DNA from: Sphingomonas sp. YR710
GTDB taxonomy: Bacteria; Pseudomonadota; Alphaproteobacteria; Sphingomonadales; Sphingomonadaceae
NCBI RefSeq assembly: GCF_900101455.1
Contig: NZ_FMZJ01000013.1
Location: forward strand, 62,001 to 126,000
Direction of reading: 5' to 3'
Length of the DNA stretch: 64,000 nucleotides
In this document: positions 53,903-64,000 of the stretch, piece after piece
Numbering within the stretch: the stretch's first letter is position 1
Layout of the letters: each line of letters begins with the position of its first letter
Notes under the pieces: generated by a model
Told to the model about the DNA's origin: nothing
The model's input: only the letters and a program-made list of their open reading frames with translations
Database searches by the model: none
Position numbers and translations under genes: made by a program

Positions 53903-55414
53903 CTATTGGCCGAAGCCCGCATCCCCAGCGCGGGCAATAGCCTCCCGGGCGGCGGCAAACAGGGCGCCTGCCTTGGCTTCGCATTCGCGCTGCTCATAAA
54001 CAGGATCGCTGTCGGCAACGATACCGGCGCCGGCCTGCACATGCATGATGCCGTCCTTCACCACCGCCGTGCGCAGGACGATGCAGCTGTCCATCGATCC
54101 ATCGGGCGAAAAATAGCCGACGCACCCGGCATAGGCTCCCCGCGTCTCCGGCTCGAGTTCGGCGATGATCTCGCAGGCGCGAACCTTGGGTGCACCCGAT
54201 ACGGTGCCGGCCGGAAAGCCCGCGAACAGGGCGTCGAGCGCGTCCTTGGCGGGATCGAGGCGGCCGACAACGTTCGAGACGATGTGCATCACATGGCTGT
54301 AATATTCTACGGTGTAGCTGTCGGTCACTTCCACCGTGCCGGCCAGCGCGACCCGACCGACATCGTTGCGCCCGAGATCGAGCAGCATCAGATGCTCGGC
54401 ACGTTCCTTGGGATCGGCGAGCAGGCTATCGCGATTGGCCATGTCCTCGGCTGTAGTCTTGCCGCGCGGACGGGTGCCGGCGATAGGCCGGATCGTCACC
54501 TCGCCGTCGCGCGCACGCACGAGGATCTCGGGCGACGAACCGATCAATGCGAAGCCCGGAAGGTCGAGGAAATAAAGGAAGGGTGACGGATTGATTCGGC
54601 GCAGTGCGCGATACAGATCGATTGGCGGCAGCGTGAACGGTACCGAGAAACGCTGGGCGAGGACGACCTGGAAGATGTCGCCCGCCCCGATATATTCCTT
54701 CGCCCGCGCCACCATCTGCTCGTAGCGGCCGACGGGCAACTGTGGAGTCAGTGCGATCGATGCTGGATCGATGTCGGTTCGCGTCCGGGGCGGAAGCGCG
54801 GTGGCGAGCATTGCGGCATGCGCATCGATCCGTTCGACGGCGGCGTCAACCTTTTCTTCGGGCGATCCCGGCGTTTCCGGCCATACCGGCGCGACCATGA
54901 ACAACGCGTCCGCGAGCCGATCAAAGATCAGGATCAGGGTGGGGCGCCCGAACAGCATGTCGGGCAGATCAAGCGGATTGGGGGCGGGGCGGGGAAGCCG
55001 TTCGACGAGGCCGATTGTCTCATATCCGAAATAACCGACCAGACACGCAAGCGCGGGCGGCAAACCTGTCGGGACCTCCATCCGGCAGGCCGTGACCAGG
55101 GTCCGCATCGCCGAAAGCGCGTCTTCGGTCAGCGGTTCGAAGGCTTCGCAATCATTGGCCCAGTTGCGGTTGATCTCGGCCAAGGCGCCATGCGCGCGAA
55201 ACATCAGGTCGGGCGCCAGCCCCAGCAGGGTGTAGCGGCCGCGCGTCCCGCCGCCTTCTACCGATTCGAGCAGGAAATCGCCGCGGCCGGGCCGGATCAG
55301 CTTCAACGCCGCGGCGACGGGCGTGTCGGTGTCGGCAATATGCGTCCGCCAGACCAAAGCGGGCTTGCCGGCGCGAAGCGCCGCGAGCGCGGCCTGATCC
55401 TGTTCGATGGTCAT
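53903..55414 (-). CDS. trpE: Anthranilate synthase component I
   Basis: A 503-residue chorismate-utilising enzyme for the first committed tryptophan step, working with TrpG. The chorismate-binding domain has YEQMVARAKEYIGAGDIFQV, ILVRARDGEVTIRPIAGTRPRG and LMLLDLGRNDVGRVA and ends GSMDSCIVLRT. The N-terminal FLLESVEGGGTRGRYTLLG segment carries the family's feedback-site motif (LLES). It lies 15 bp downstream of the ppiD-like gene, so it is co-transcribed; no trp leader peptide was seen. Confidence 0.94.
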   Translation of the reverse strand: MTIEQDQAALAALRAGKPALVWRTHIADTDTPVAAALKLIRPGRGDFLLESVEGGGTRGRYTLLGLAPDLMFRAHGALAEINRNWANDCEAFEPLTEDALSAMRTLVTACRMEVPTGLPPALACLVGYFGYETIGLVERLPRPAPNPLDLPDMLFGRPTLILIFDRLADALFMVAPVWPETPGSPEEKVDAAVERIDAHAAMLATALPPRTRTDIDPASIALTPQLPVGRYEQMVARAKEYIGAGDIFQVVLAQRFSVPFTLPPIDLYRALRRINPSPFLYFLDLPGFALIGSSPEILVRARDGEVTIRPIAGTRPRGKTTAEDMANRDSLLADPKERAEHLMLLDLGRNDVGRVALAGTVEVTDSYTVEYYSHVMHIVSNVVGRLDPAKDALDALFAGFPAGTVSGAPKVRACEIIAELEPETRGAYAGCVGYFSPDGSMDSCIVLRTAVVKDGIMHVQAGAGIVADSDPVYEQRECEAKAGALFAAAREAIARAGDAGFGQ

Positions 55415-55429
55415 GCGCCTGTCGCCCGA

Positions 55430-57364
55430 TTATTGCGCGCCGGAAAATTGGCGCTTCACTTGCGCAATCGCATCGGCATTGCGCGTCACGCCGACATCCT
55501 GTTGCACCGCCTTCATGAACTGTTCGGCAAGTTCCGTGGAGGAGGCCTGCGAAAGCTCGCCCCGCGTATTATCGACGAGGCCGGGATATTTGGTGAAATC
55601 ACCCGGCGCAACCGCGCTCAGCACCACGACGAAATAGGCGCCGCCATTGTCCGCGGGCATCGATCTGGCCTGGCCGGGCTTCATGTCGAACAGTGCCCGA
55701 ACCGGAGGCGGTACCTGTTTCGGATCAACGCGCGAGAGATCGATCTGGCGCGCCGAGGCAGGCTGCACAGGCGGCAATTTCACGCCAGTGCCTGCCATGG
55801 CGGCAGCCAGTGGCATGCCCTTGTTGACCTTTGCCGTAACGGCGGTGGCGATCGCGCGGGCCTTGGCGCGGGTGCGCGTGACGATGATGTCGCGGGCAAC
55901 GGCATCGCGAACCCGGGCGAGCGGCAATGGCGTCGGGGCAATTACCTGACGGACGCCGAACACGGCGAACTGCTCCCCCTTGATGACGGTTTCGACGGTG
56001 GGCTTGTCATCGGCACCGGCTTCGAAGCCAGGGCGCAACAGCGCGGCGACTTCGGGCGGCGCCTTCCAGTCGGGCGTGTCGGGCGCTGTTCCGTTCGCAA
56101 GGACGGGAGGGGTGGTGGTGACAATCAATTTGTTGGATTTCGCGACCTCGTCGAAGCTCGATCCGTCGTCGATCGCGTCGTTGATGGCGGTCGCGAGATC
56201 TGACAGTGCCGCATCGGCCTTCTGCTTGGTGAGCGTAGTGACGATTTCTCCGCGGACCTGATCGAGCGATCGGGCGGGAGCCCCGGTGATCGCGTCGACT
56301 TTCACGACATACCAGCCAAAGGCACCCTTGATTGGCCCGACCAGCGCGCCCTTCGCTGCGGCAAAGGCCGCCTGTGCGATCTGTGCATTGGCCGTCTTGG
56401 CATAATCCGCCTGCACCTGATCGGTAAGCGTCGATGCTTCGAGCCCCGCCTGTGTGGCGGCGGCCGCAAGTGATGCGCCGCTGGCCGCCTTGGCTGCAAT
56501 AGCCTTGGCCGCTGCCTCGGTCGGCACGATGATCTGGCTCAGGTTGCGCGTCTGGCGGGCGGCGTATTTGGTGGCGTTGCCCTCATAATAAGCTGTGATC
56601 TCGGCGTCGCTGGGCTTGGCCTTGTCAGCAACATTGGCCGGACCGAACAGGGCATAACGCAAAACGCGCGTCTCGGGCCGGGTATATGTGGCGATGTTGG
56701 ATTTGTAGGCCGCCGCAATCTCGGCGTCCGTCGGCTGGCGCGTGTCGGCGACGGCAGCCAACGGGATGATGCCAACCTGTCCAGTGCGCAATTCGACCAG
56801 CAGATTGGCGTAGGGCTTTGCGAGGCTGACTGGCACGGGAAGGCCGGCGGCGACTGGCGTCAGCACCTGGCTGCGCAACAAGTCGCTGGCAATGTCATTA
56901 CGGAGGTCGCGTTCGCTGATCCGCTGCTGCGAGAGCAGCGCTCGCATGGTCTTTTCGTCAAACTGCCCGGTCACGCCGCGAAAGGCCGGGATGCCGGCGA
57001 TCTCTGCATCAACGAGCCGCTTGCTAATCGCGAAGCCATGCGCACGGCCCCAGGCGTCGAGCGCGCGAGCGGTAATCAACGCGTCGGTTACCTGATCGAA
57101 GCCGCCGGCGGCTACGAAGGTTTTGGGCTCGAGGGTTGGCTGCTCGCGACGGACACGATCGAACTGGTTCTGCATCCGCCGGCTGAGATCGATCGCGCTG
57201 ATGCTGATTCCGCCGGCCTTCGCCACGGTCGTTCCGCCATTCGCAGCATTGGGGCCGGAACTCGATGGTCCGCTCACGCCGGTCACGATGAATGCGATCA
57301 GCACAAGGCCGAGCAGTCCGAGGACTATCCAGGATGAAAGCGCGCGGCGGAGGAAGGAAATCAT
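55430..57364 (-). CDS. ppiD: Periplasmic peptidyl-prolyl isomerase, PpiD/SurA-N domain
   Basis: A 644-residue inner-membrane-anchored chaperone. One N-terminal helix (IVLGLLGLVLIAFIV) is followed by a SurA-N-like domain and a parvulin-like domain (~260-370, RNLSQIIVPTEAAAKAIA) and a long C-terminal helical part. It assists folding of exported proteins at the Sec exit. The ATG start at 57364 is preferred to the TTG one codon earlier because of GGAG six bases upstream. Same direction as trpE, 15 bp apart; divergent from tpiA. Confidence 0.9.
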   Translation of the reverse strand: MISFLRRALSSWIVLGLLGLVLIAFIVTGVSGPSSSGPNAANGGTTVAKAGGISISAIDLSRRMQNQFDRVRREQPTLEPKTFVAAGGFDQVTDALITARALDAWGRAHGFAISKRLVDAEIAGIPAFRGVTGQFDEKTMRALLSQQRISERDLRNDIASDLLRSQVLTPVAAGLPVPVSLAKPYANLLVELRTGQVGIIPLAAVADTRQPTDAEIAAAYKSNIATYTRPETRVLRYALFGPANVADKAKPSDAEITAYYEGNATKYAARQTRNLSQIIVPTEAAAKAIAAKAASGASLAAAATQAGLEASTLTDQVQADYAKTANAQIAQAAFAAAKGALVGPIKGAFGWYVVKVDAITGAPARSLDQVRGEIVTTLTKQKADAALSDLATAINDAIDDGSSFDEVAKSNKLIVTTTPPVLANGTAPDTPDWKAPPEVAALLRPGFEAGADDKPTVETVIKGEQFAVFGVRQVIAPTPLPLARVRDAVARDIIVTRTRAKARAIATAVTAKVNKGMPLAAAMAGTGVKLPPVQPASARQIDLSRVDPKQVPPPVRALFDMKPGQARSMPADNGGAYFVVVLSAVAPGDFTKYPGLVDNTRGELSQASSTELAEQFMKAVQQDVGVTRNADAIAQVKRQFSGAQ

Positions 57365-57505
57365 CAAGCGCTCCGATGAGCCAGCATAAGGAAGGCGTTG
57401 CCATAGAGGCGGCGGCGGCCCGCTTCAAGCCGCGTAGGATGGTTGGCGATCGGTCGATCGATTGCTAGGGCACAATGGAGAATCGATAGAATGGGGCAGT
57501 GATCG

Positions 57506-58255
57506 ATGGTGTTGCGCAAGCTGGTGGCAGGCAATTGGAAAATGAATGGGTCGCTGGCGGCGCTCGGCGAACTCGCTGCGATTCGGGAGGCCGCCGATCG
57601 AAACGCCTCGGTCGACGTCGCGATCTGCCCGCCCTTCACCTTGATCGCGGCCGCGGTGGCAAGCCAGCCGGGCCTGACGATCGGTGCCCAGGATTGCCAT
57701 GCTGACGACAAGGGCGCACACACCGGCTGCATCAGCGCGGTGATGCTGCGCGAGGCCGGCGCGAAGATGGTCATCGTCGGCCACAGCGAGCGCCGGGCCG
57801 ATCAGCATGAAACCGACGCGGAGGTGCACGCAAAAGCCGAGGCGGCGATCCGCAACGGTCAAATCGCCATCGTCTGCGTTGGCGAAACGGAGGCAGAGCG
57901 CGATGCGGGGCGCGCCGTCGCTATCGTCGAAGGGCAACTCGACGGATCGATTCCGCGTGCCGCCGATGGGGCGCAACTGGTGGTGGCCTATGAGCCGGTC
58001 TGGGCCATCGGTACGGGCCGCACGCCTTCGGTCGCTGACGTCGCCGAGATGCATGCCGCGATCCGCACGAAGCTGGTGTCTCTGCTGGGGAGTGCGGGCA
58101 CGGGCGTGCGTATTCTCTATGGCGGGTCGGTGAAGCCGGACAATGCACGCGAATTGCTGTCGGTCGCAGATGTCGATGGTGCGCTGGTGGGCGGTGCCAG
58201 TCTTACCGCGGCACAGTTCGTTCCGATCATCGAGGGCGCTGCCGCCTGCGCCTGA
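57506..58255 (+). CDS. tpiA: Triosephosphate isomerase
   Basis: A 249-residue TIM-barrel enzyme interconverting dihydroxyacetone phosphate and glyceraldehyde-3-phosphate. Catalytic Lys12 (AGNWKMNG), His93 (VGHSERR) and Glu163 ([11 protein letters not shown]) are present, as is GGSVKPDNA, the phosphate loop. secG follows after 79 bp, a frequent arrangement. Confidence 0.98.
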   Translation: MVLRKLVAGNWKMNGSLAALGELAAIREAADRNASVDVAICPPFTLIAAAVASQPGLTIGAQDCHADDKGAHTGCISAVMLREAGAKMVIVGHSERRADQHETDAEVHAKAEAAIRNGQIAIVCVGETEAERDAGRAVAIVEGQLDGSIPRAADGAQLVVAYEPVWAIGTGRTPSVADVAEMHAAIRTKLVSLLGSAGTGVRILYGGSVKPDNARELLSVADVDGALVGGASLTAAQFVPIIEGAAACA

Positions 58256-58334
58256 GCGGCCAATATGTTGCTGCAAGGTTGAACCTTCGCGGATGATCGA
58301 TTAGATCGCGCGCTTCACGAACGAAAGCCGGTAC

Positions 58335-58706
58335 ATGCTGTTTACCTTCCTCCTCGTTGTTCATGCCATCATCGCAACGGCGTTAGTCGGCGTTATTTTG
58401 ATGCAGCGCTCCGAAGGCGGCGGGCTCGCATCGGGCGGCAATTCGTCGGGGCTGATGAGCGCGCGCGGCGCGGCCGATTTCCTCACCCGGGCCACATCGG
58501 TGCTGGCGACCCTGTTCGTCGTGATGAGCATCGGCCTGGCCGCTTTGGCGACCGTGGCGCGGGGGCCGACCAAGATCGATACGTCGCTGGTCGGCAAAGC
58601 CGCACCGATTTCAGCACCCACGCCTCCGCCCTCGGCTGATCCGCTGGCGGCCGCGGCCGCGCAAGGCACGGTGGCTCCGACGAACGGAACGGCGCCCGCC
58701 AAATAG
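58335..58706 (+). CDS. secG: Preprotein translocase subunit SecG
   Basis: A 123-residue SecG with two membrane helices (FTFLLVVHAIIATALVGVIL and LATLFVVMSIGLAALATV) and the conserved loop LMQRSEGGGL. The Ala/Pro-rich C-terminal tail is longer than in E. coli, as is usual in alphaproteobacteria. It sits between tpiA and pyrG. Confidence 0.95.
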   Translation: MLFTFLLVVHAIIATALVGVILMQRSEGGGLASGGNSSGLMSARGAADFLTRATSVLATLFVVMSIGLAALATVARGPTKIDTSLVGKAAPISAPTPPPSADPLAAAAAQGTVAPTNGTAPAK

Positions 58707-58852
58707 CCATGTAAAGGCGAAACGCATGCGACCGCTCGGATCGTCGGATAGCCTCCGTCGCAGATCGGTCGGCCTTGCCCAGACAATTTCATCCAGAATT
58801 TTTCACCGGCCGGGGCATCGCAAGCTTGCCCTTCGGCCCCTCTCGCGGGTAA

Positions 58853-60499
<1,647 letters not shown>

Positions 60500-60518
60500 T
60501 CGCCAGCGCTTTCGCGCT

Positions 60519-61685
60519 TCAGCCGAAGTCGCGGCGAATGCTCGCGGCAAATTCGGATATGTCGCTCTCGCGCAGCAACCCGAAATTATAAAGCGACAGT
60601 TCGGTGGCACCCGCGTCGACTGCGGCCTGAACTCTGGCTTCCGGGGCCGCGAGGCGCGCCTGAAGCGCCGGGCCGGTGAGGCCGGTGGCGCGAACAACGG
60701 GGATCATCGCCGATATTTCGCGCGGCGGAGCCAATCCGCCGGCAAGGGCCGCAACATGGGCATTGTCCGGATGCCCCGGGATCAACTCGGCCTGATCGGC
60801 AGCGGAGAGAAATTCGCCGAGCAGTTCATCCTCCCGGGCTGTGCCAATCAACATCGCATAGGATGCCGCCGCGTTGATCGAGACTCGCGCCTTGCCTTTG
60901 ATGGCGGCGGCGATGGCGGTGACCAGTTCGGTGGAACTGCGCATGGCCAGCTCGGCATAGGCACGCAGTTCGGCGTCATCGGCCAGTGCCGCTGTGCGAT
61001 GATCGTTGCTGCAGCCCTCGCTGATGTCGCTGTTGATCGCTGTGTTCACGATCTCGCGCAGGCGCACCGGATCGAGGCCTTTTGCGACGGCCTTGGTGAT
61101 GCAGGCGTTGCAGAAGCACAGGTTCATCAGTGTCCGCGCAAATGGGGGAACGGTGATGAGCGTGCGTGGACGCAGCCAATCGAAATCGAAAACCGGCATG
61201 ATATTCTCAAGCCGGACGAGTTTGATGCCAAACTGGTCAACCATGTCCTCGCACATCGTCACCAGGAACTCGCGAACATCGTCATTCGCGGGGCACACGC
61301 CCGAGCCGCTGGGGTTGCCGCTGGGGAAGACGCGCGCGCAATCGGGGTGGGCGTCGCGGATCCACGGCTGGAAAAGCGTGATCGTCCAGGCGTTGAGGTC
61401 AAGACCGAGCGCATGCGCATGTCGAGCGGTTTCGGGCCATATCGCGCTTATTTCAGGTGAGTGGACGTGCGGCTTGATGCGTCCGTAGCGTTCGTCCCTC
61501 GGCGGGAAATAGACCGCACCACGTGCGTTGGTGAATATCGAAACGCCCTCGCGCGGGGACAGCGCATCGATGGGGTGATAGGAAGCTGTGAGGTCGATCG
61601 CGGAGATCCCGTCCGCGCATATTTGCTTGAGTGCGCGCTCCACGCCGACGCGCGCCAGATCCCACGGATAGGCGTAAATCGTCAT
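60519..61685 (-). CDS. Conserved-looking protein of unknown function, possible TIM-barrel
   Basis: A 388-residue soluble protein that I do not recognise. It opens MTIYAYPWDLARVGVERALK, with a repeated pattern of strand-helix units, FFPPRDER-like and PVFDFDWLRPRTL segments, a CFCNACITKA motif (CxCxxC) and a periodic run of Ala-rich helices. The layout, and the acidic and histidine residues at strand ends (IKPHVHSPE, KLVRLENIMPVFDFD), suggest a TIM-barrel, perhaps a glycoside-hydrolase-like or metal-dependent enzyme. The start at 61685 has an AGG six bases upstream. It converges with pyrG, 19 bp apart. Confidence 0.75.
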   Translation of the reverse strand: MTIYAYPWDLARVGVERALKQICADGISAIDLTASYHPIDALSPREGVSIFTNARGAVYFPPRDERYGRIKPHVHSPEISAIWPETARHAHALGLDLNAWTITLFQPWIRDAHPDCARVFPSGNPSGSGVCPANDDVREFLVTMCEDMVDQFGIKLVRLENIMPVFDFDWLRPRTLITVPPFARTLMNLCFCNACITKAVAKGLDPVRLREIVNTAINSDISEGCSNDHRTAALADDAELRAYAELAMRSSTELVTAIAAAIKGKARVSINAAASYAMLIGTAREDELLGEFLSAADQAELIPGHPDNAHVAALAGGLAPPREISAMIPVVRATGLTGPALQARLAAPEARVQAAVDAGATELSLYNFGLLRESDISEFAASIRRDFG

Positions 61686-61907
61686 TCGCATCCTGATAGC
61701 TCCCACGGCGGTTCGCTTGCGCCCGCAAGATCGCTTTGCGTCGCGATCCCCTGGCGAGGCAGGCATTGTTTTTTATCGTCCTCTCTTTGGCTATGCCGCC
61801 ACCGCCGAAGTTGAACAAGCCCCCCCTAAGTTCGCTTGCTTGCGGCACGTCGCGTGCGCGGTCGATCGGCGGGGCGGCGACCTGAGCGCGCGCTTGCCCC
61901 GGAAGGA

Positions 61908-62018
61908 TCACACGGGATCGGTGGGGGCCCCCGGCGGAGGATCGATCGGCGACGGTATGGGATCATCGACTGGCGTGTCGGCGGGAATGCCATCGGGCGG
62001 TGGTGGTTGTGAGGCCAT
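61908..62018 (-). CDS. Small proline-rich protein, 36 residues
   Basis: A short frame preceded by GGAG at seven bases (GGAGAAGCGC before ATG). The product, opening MASQPPPPDGIPADTP and closing PPPGAPTDPV, is Pro/Asp-rich, with no membrane segment and no basic residues. Many sphingomonad genomes, as I recall, carry small proteins of this style, but this was not checked. It lies alone between the unknown gene and the chemotaxis receptor. A real short gene is supported by the ribosome-binding site and composition only. Confidence 0.5.
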   Translation of the reverse strand: MASQPPPPDGIPADTPVDDPIPSPIDPPPGAPTDPV

Positions 62019-62238
62019 TGCGCTTCTCCTTCGTGTCCCTAACGCGGCAACGCGGGAATGGCCGCATCTGTAGGTGCTTGAACCGATATTTCGTGTTTTG
62101 CCTCGATTGGCTACTGGGCTCCCTGCATACGTAAATAACCATAGTAGAGTAGGGTTTTAGTAATCGATTGCAGGTAGGCCAGCTTATCTGGAATCGGCCG
62201 GCGATCACGCATGGTGGGGTTCCTGTCGGGGACTCGTC

Positions 62239-63999
62239 ATGACGATAAAATCGGCCAGTCGAATTTTTGGGCTCGCACTGGGAGCCATTTTCCTTCTCGG
62301 CGCTGTTCTTGCGGCTGTGAACGTCAACGAGATACGGTTCGGCGGACCGATTTCGACTAGCGATCGGCAGGCGAGTGAGCTTGTCGCCGATATCTTGCCA
62401 CCACCGCTTTACATCATTGAAACGCACCTTTCCGCGATGTCGGTGCTTCGCAAGCCAGGCGAACTGCCAAATATTGAATCGAAGATTTCTACCTTGCAAG
62501 CGGAATTCGAAGCTCGCCAGGCCTATTGGGGTAAGGCCGATATCCCCGACGACCTGAAGGAACTCGCGCGTGCGGCCGCCTTGCCCGCGCGGGATTATTT
62601 TCACGAGCTAGACGACATCTTCCTGCCGGCGATCCGGGCGGGCAACATTTCGGTGGCGGAGGCGAGCCTCTCCAAACTCGATATGCTGTACGGACAGCAC
62701 CGCGCCCGTATCGATAAGCTTGTCATCGAGGGCGATCGCTACAAGGCTGATCTCGCGGTTGCAGCGGCAACGACGTTGCATCGTTCCATCATCGCGCTCG
62801 GATGTGGAGCCGTCCTGTTCCTGCTTGCGCTTGCCACGGGGATCTTCAAGCTCAATCGTGGCGTGGTGACGCCGATCTCGTCGGCATCGGCAATCATGCA
62901 GAAGATGGCGGCTGGCGATCTTGATGTTGACATGATCGGTAAGGACCGCAGCGACGAAATCGGTATCATGGCCGGTGCCGTCGAGGTGTTCCGCCAGACC
63001 GCGTTGCGGCAGCGCGAAGTGCAGGCGCGGATCGAAGCCGCGGCGATCGAGCAGAAGGAAGTCGTATCGGCCATGGCCAGCGGGCTCAGCGCCTTGGCCA
63101 AGGGAGATCTCACATTCCGGATCCCAACTGCATTTCCGGAACAATATGAAATTCTGCGGCGCGATTTCCATCAGGCAATGTCGGGTTTGAACGAAGTGAT
63201 CCAGAGCGTCGCGCGGGTGGCCGAGGGGATCAACACAGGGTCCGAGGAGATAAGCTCGGCGTCGGAGGATCTGGCCCGACGTACCGAGGCGCAGGCTGGT
63301 AGTCTGGAAGAAACGGCCGAGGCGGTCTCCGCTACGACCACGGCGATGGTTCAGACGGCCGATGGCGCACGCGGCGTCAGCCAATCGGTCTCGCAGACCC
63401 ATGCCGGCGCGACCAATGGAGGCGTGGTCGTGCAGGCGGCGGTCGCGGCGATGGCGGAGATCGAGCAGTCGTCGCTGGAAATCGCCCAGATCATAAATGT
63501 GATCGACAGTATCGCTTTCCAGACGAATTTGCTGGCGCTCAATGCAGGGGTCGAAGCCGCTCGGGCGGGTGATTCCGGCAAGGGCTTTGCGGTCGTGGCC
63601 AGCGAAGTTCGGGCTTTGGCACAGCGTTCGGCCGATGCGGCGAAGGATATCAAGGCGCTCATCTCCACAAGCTCGCAGCAGGTGCAGAGCGGCGTAAAGC
63701 TGGTGGGGCAGGCGGGCGACGTATTGCAGGAAATCGTCGATCAGGTCGGCCGGATCAGCAAGCTATCCGAAACAATTTCATCGTCGGCCACGCAGCAAGC
63801 TGAAGCGATGCGGGTCGTGAACAATTCGGTGTCGGAAATGGATCGGATGACTCAACAGAATGCAGCGATGGTCGAACAGTCGACCGCGGCGGCGCGGAGC
63901 CTCAAGGACGAATCTGACCACCTGGCTTCGCTGGTCACGCGTTTTCGTTTTGCGGTTCCAGGCGAGACGGGTCACGCCGCATTGCGCCGCGCCGCCTGA
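62239..63999 (+). CDS. Methyl-accepting chemotaxis protein
   Basis: A 586-residue receptor. An N-terminal membrane helix (IFGLALGAIFLLGAVLAAV) is followed by a periplasmic helical sensor (~35-170), a second helix (IIALGCGAVLFLLALATGIF), a HAMP domain (~210-260, VVTPISSASAIMQKMAAGD) and the signalling domain with the hairpin IDSIAFQTNLLALNAGVEAA. No C-terminal NWETF-like pentapeptide is seen. The ligand is unknown. The gene ends one base before the window edge. Confidence 0.94.
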   Translation: MTIKSASRIFGLALGAIFLLGAVLAAVNVNEIRFGGPISTSDRQASELVADILPPPLYIIETHLSAMSVLRKPGELPNIESKISTLQAEFEARQAYWGKADIPDDLKELARAAALPARDYFHELDDIFLPAIRAGNISVAEASLSKLDMLYGQHRARIDKLVIEGDRYKADLAVAAATTLHRSIIALGCGAVLFLLALATGIFKLNRGVVTPISSASAIMQKMAAGDLDVDMIGKDRSDEIGIMAGAVEVFRQTALRQREVQARIEAAAIEQKEVVSAMASGLSALAKGDLTFRIPTAFPEQYEILRRDFHQAMSGLNEVIQSVARVAEGINTGSEEISSASEDLARRTEAQAGSLEETAEAVSATTTAMVQTADGARGVSQSVSQTHAGATNGGVVVQAAVAAMAEIEQSSLEIAQIINVIDSIAFQTNLLALNAGVEAARAGDSGKGFAVVASEVRALAQRSADAAKDIKALISTSSQQVQSGVKLVGQAGDVLQEIVDQVGRISKLSETISSSATQQAEAMRVVNNSVSEMDRMTQQNAAMVEQSTAAARSLKDESDHLASLVTRFRFAVPGETGHAALRRAA

Positions 64000-64000
64000 C

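Overview
The window reads as a chromosomal segment of a GC-rich alphaproteobacterium, most likely a sphingomonad (Sphingomonas or a close relative). This is inferred from the housekeeping set (fur, plsC, miaB, phoH, ybeY, corC in one run; ppiD-trpE; tpiA-secG-pyrG; hflK-hflC-degP; an alphaproteobacterial-type glutamate-cysteine ligase), a MucR-type zinc-finger regulator, GC-rich palindromic repeats between genes, and two exosortase systems, one with the PEPxxW sorting signal common in sphingomonads. No rRNA, tRNA or CRISPR array was seen.

Layout. 1-3.4 kb: the end of an MFS transporter, a GAF-PAS-GGDEF diguanylate cyclase, an arylamine N-acetyltransferase and a small exported protein. 3.4-5.7 kb: a 29-bp perfect-stem palindrome followed by uvrB. 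5.8-9.5 kb, accessory: two tandem related exported proteins, a toxin-antitoxin-like remnant, a REP-associated transposase with its repeats, an intradiol-dioxygenase-like lipoprotein and a beta/gamma-crystallin-like protein. 9.6-17.8 kb: a long minus-strand run of conserved genes (nfuA-like, nitroreductase, tsaB, rimI, mucR, fur, plsC, miaB, phoH, ybeY, corC). 18.0-39.5 kb: a large cell-surface polysaccharide and protein-sorting region. 39.5-64 kb: mostly housekeeping genes, then a CTP synthase, an unrecognised protein, a 36-residue proline-rich ORF and a methyl-accepting chemotaxis protein at the right edge.

The 18.0-39.5 kb region is the notable part. It combines a predicted clan GH-A glycoside hydrolase, an O-antigen polymerase/ligase-like membrane protein, a flippase, four glycosyltransferases, an acyltransferase, a 2OG-Fe(II) oxygenase and a polyprenyl-phosphate sugar transferase (the initiating enzyme) with two separate exosortase modules. 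Module 1 (29.7-36.7 kb) is a VPxP-tailed exported protein, an exosortase fused to an EpsI domain (XrtD-like), a giant TPR lipoprotein (PrsT-like), the sugar transferase and an EpsD-like prolyl isomerase lipoprotein. Module 2 (36.9-39.5 kb) is a small membrane protein, a free-standing EpsI, a second exosortase (XrtV-like) and a divergent small protein ending in a PEPQTW tail. The likely joint role is to make and export an exopolysaccharide and to sort specific tailed proteins to the envelope or matrix; the specific pairing of each exosortase with its neighbouring tail is inference.
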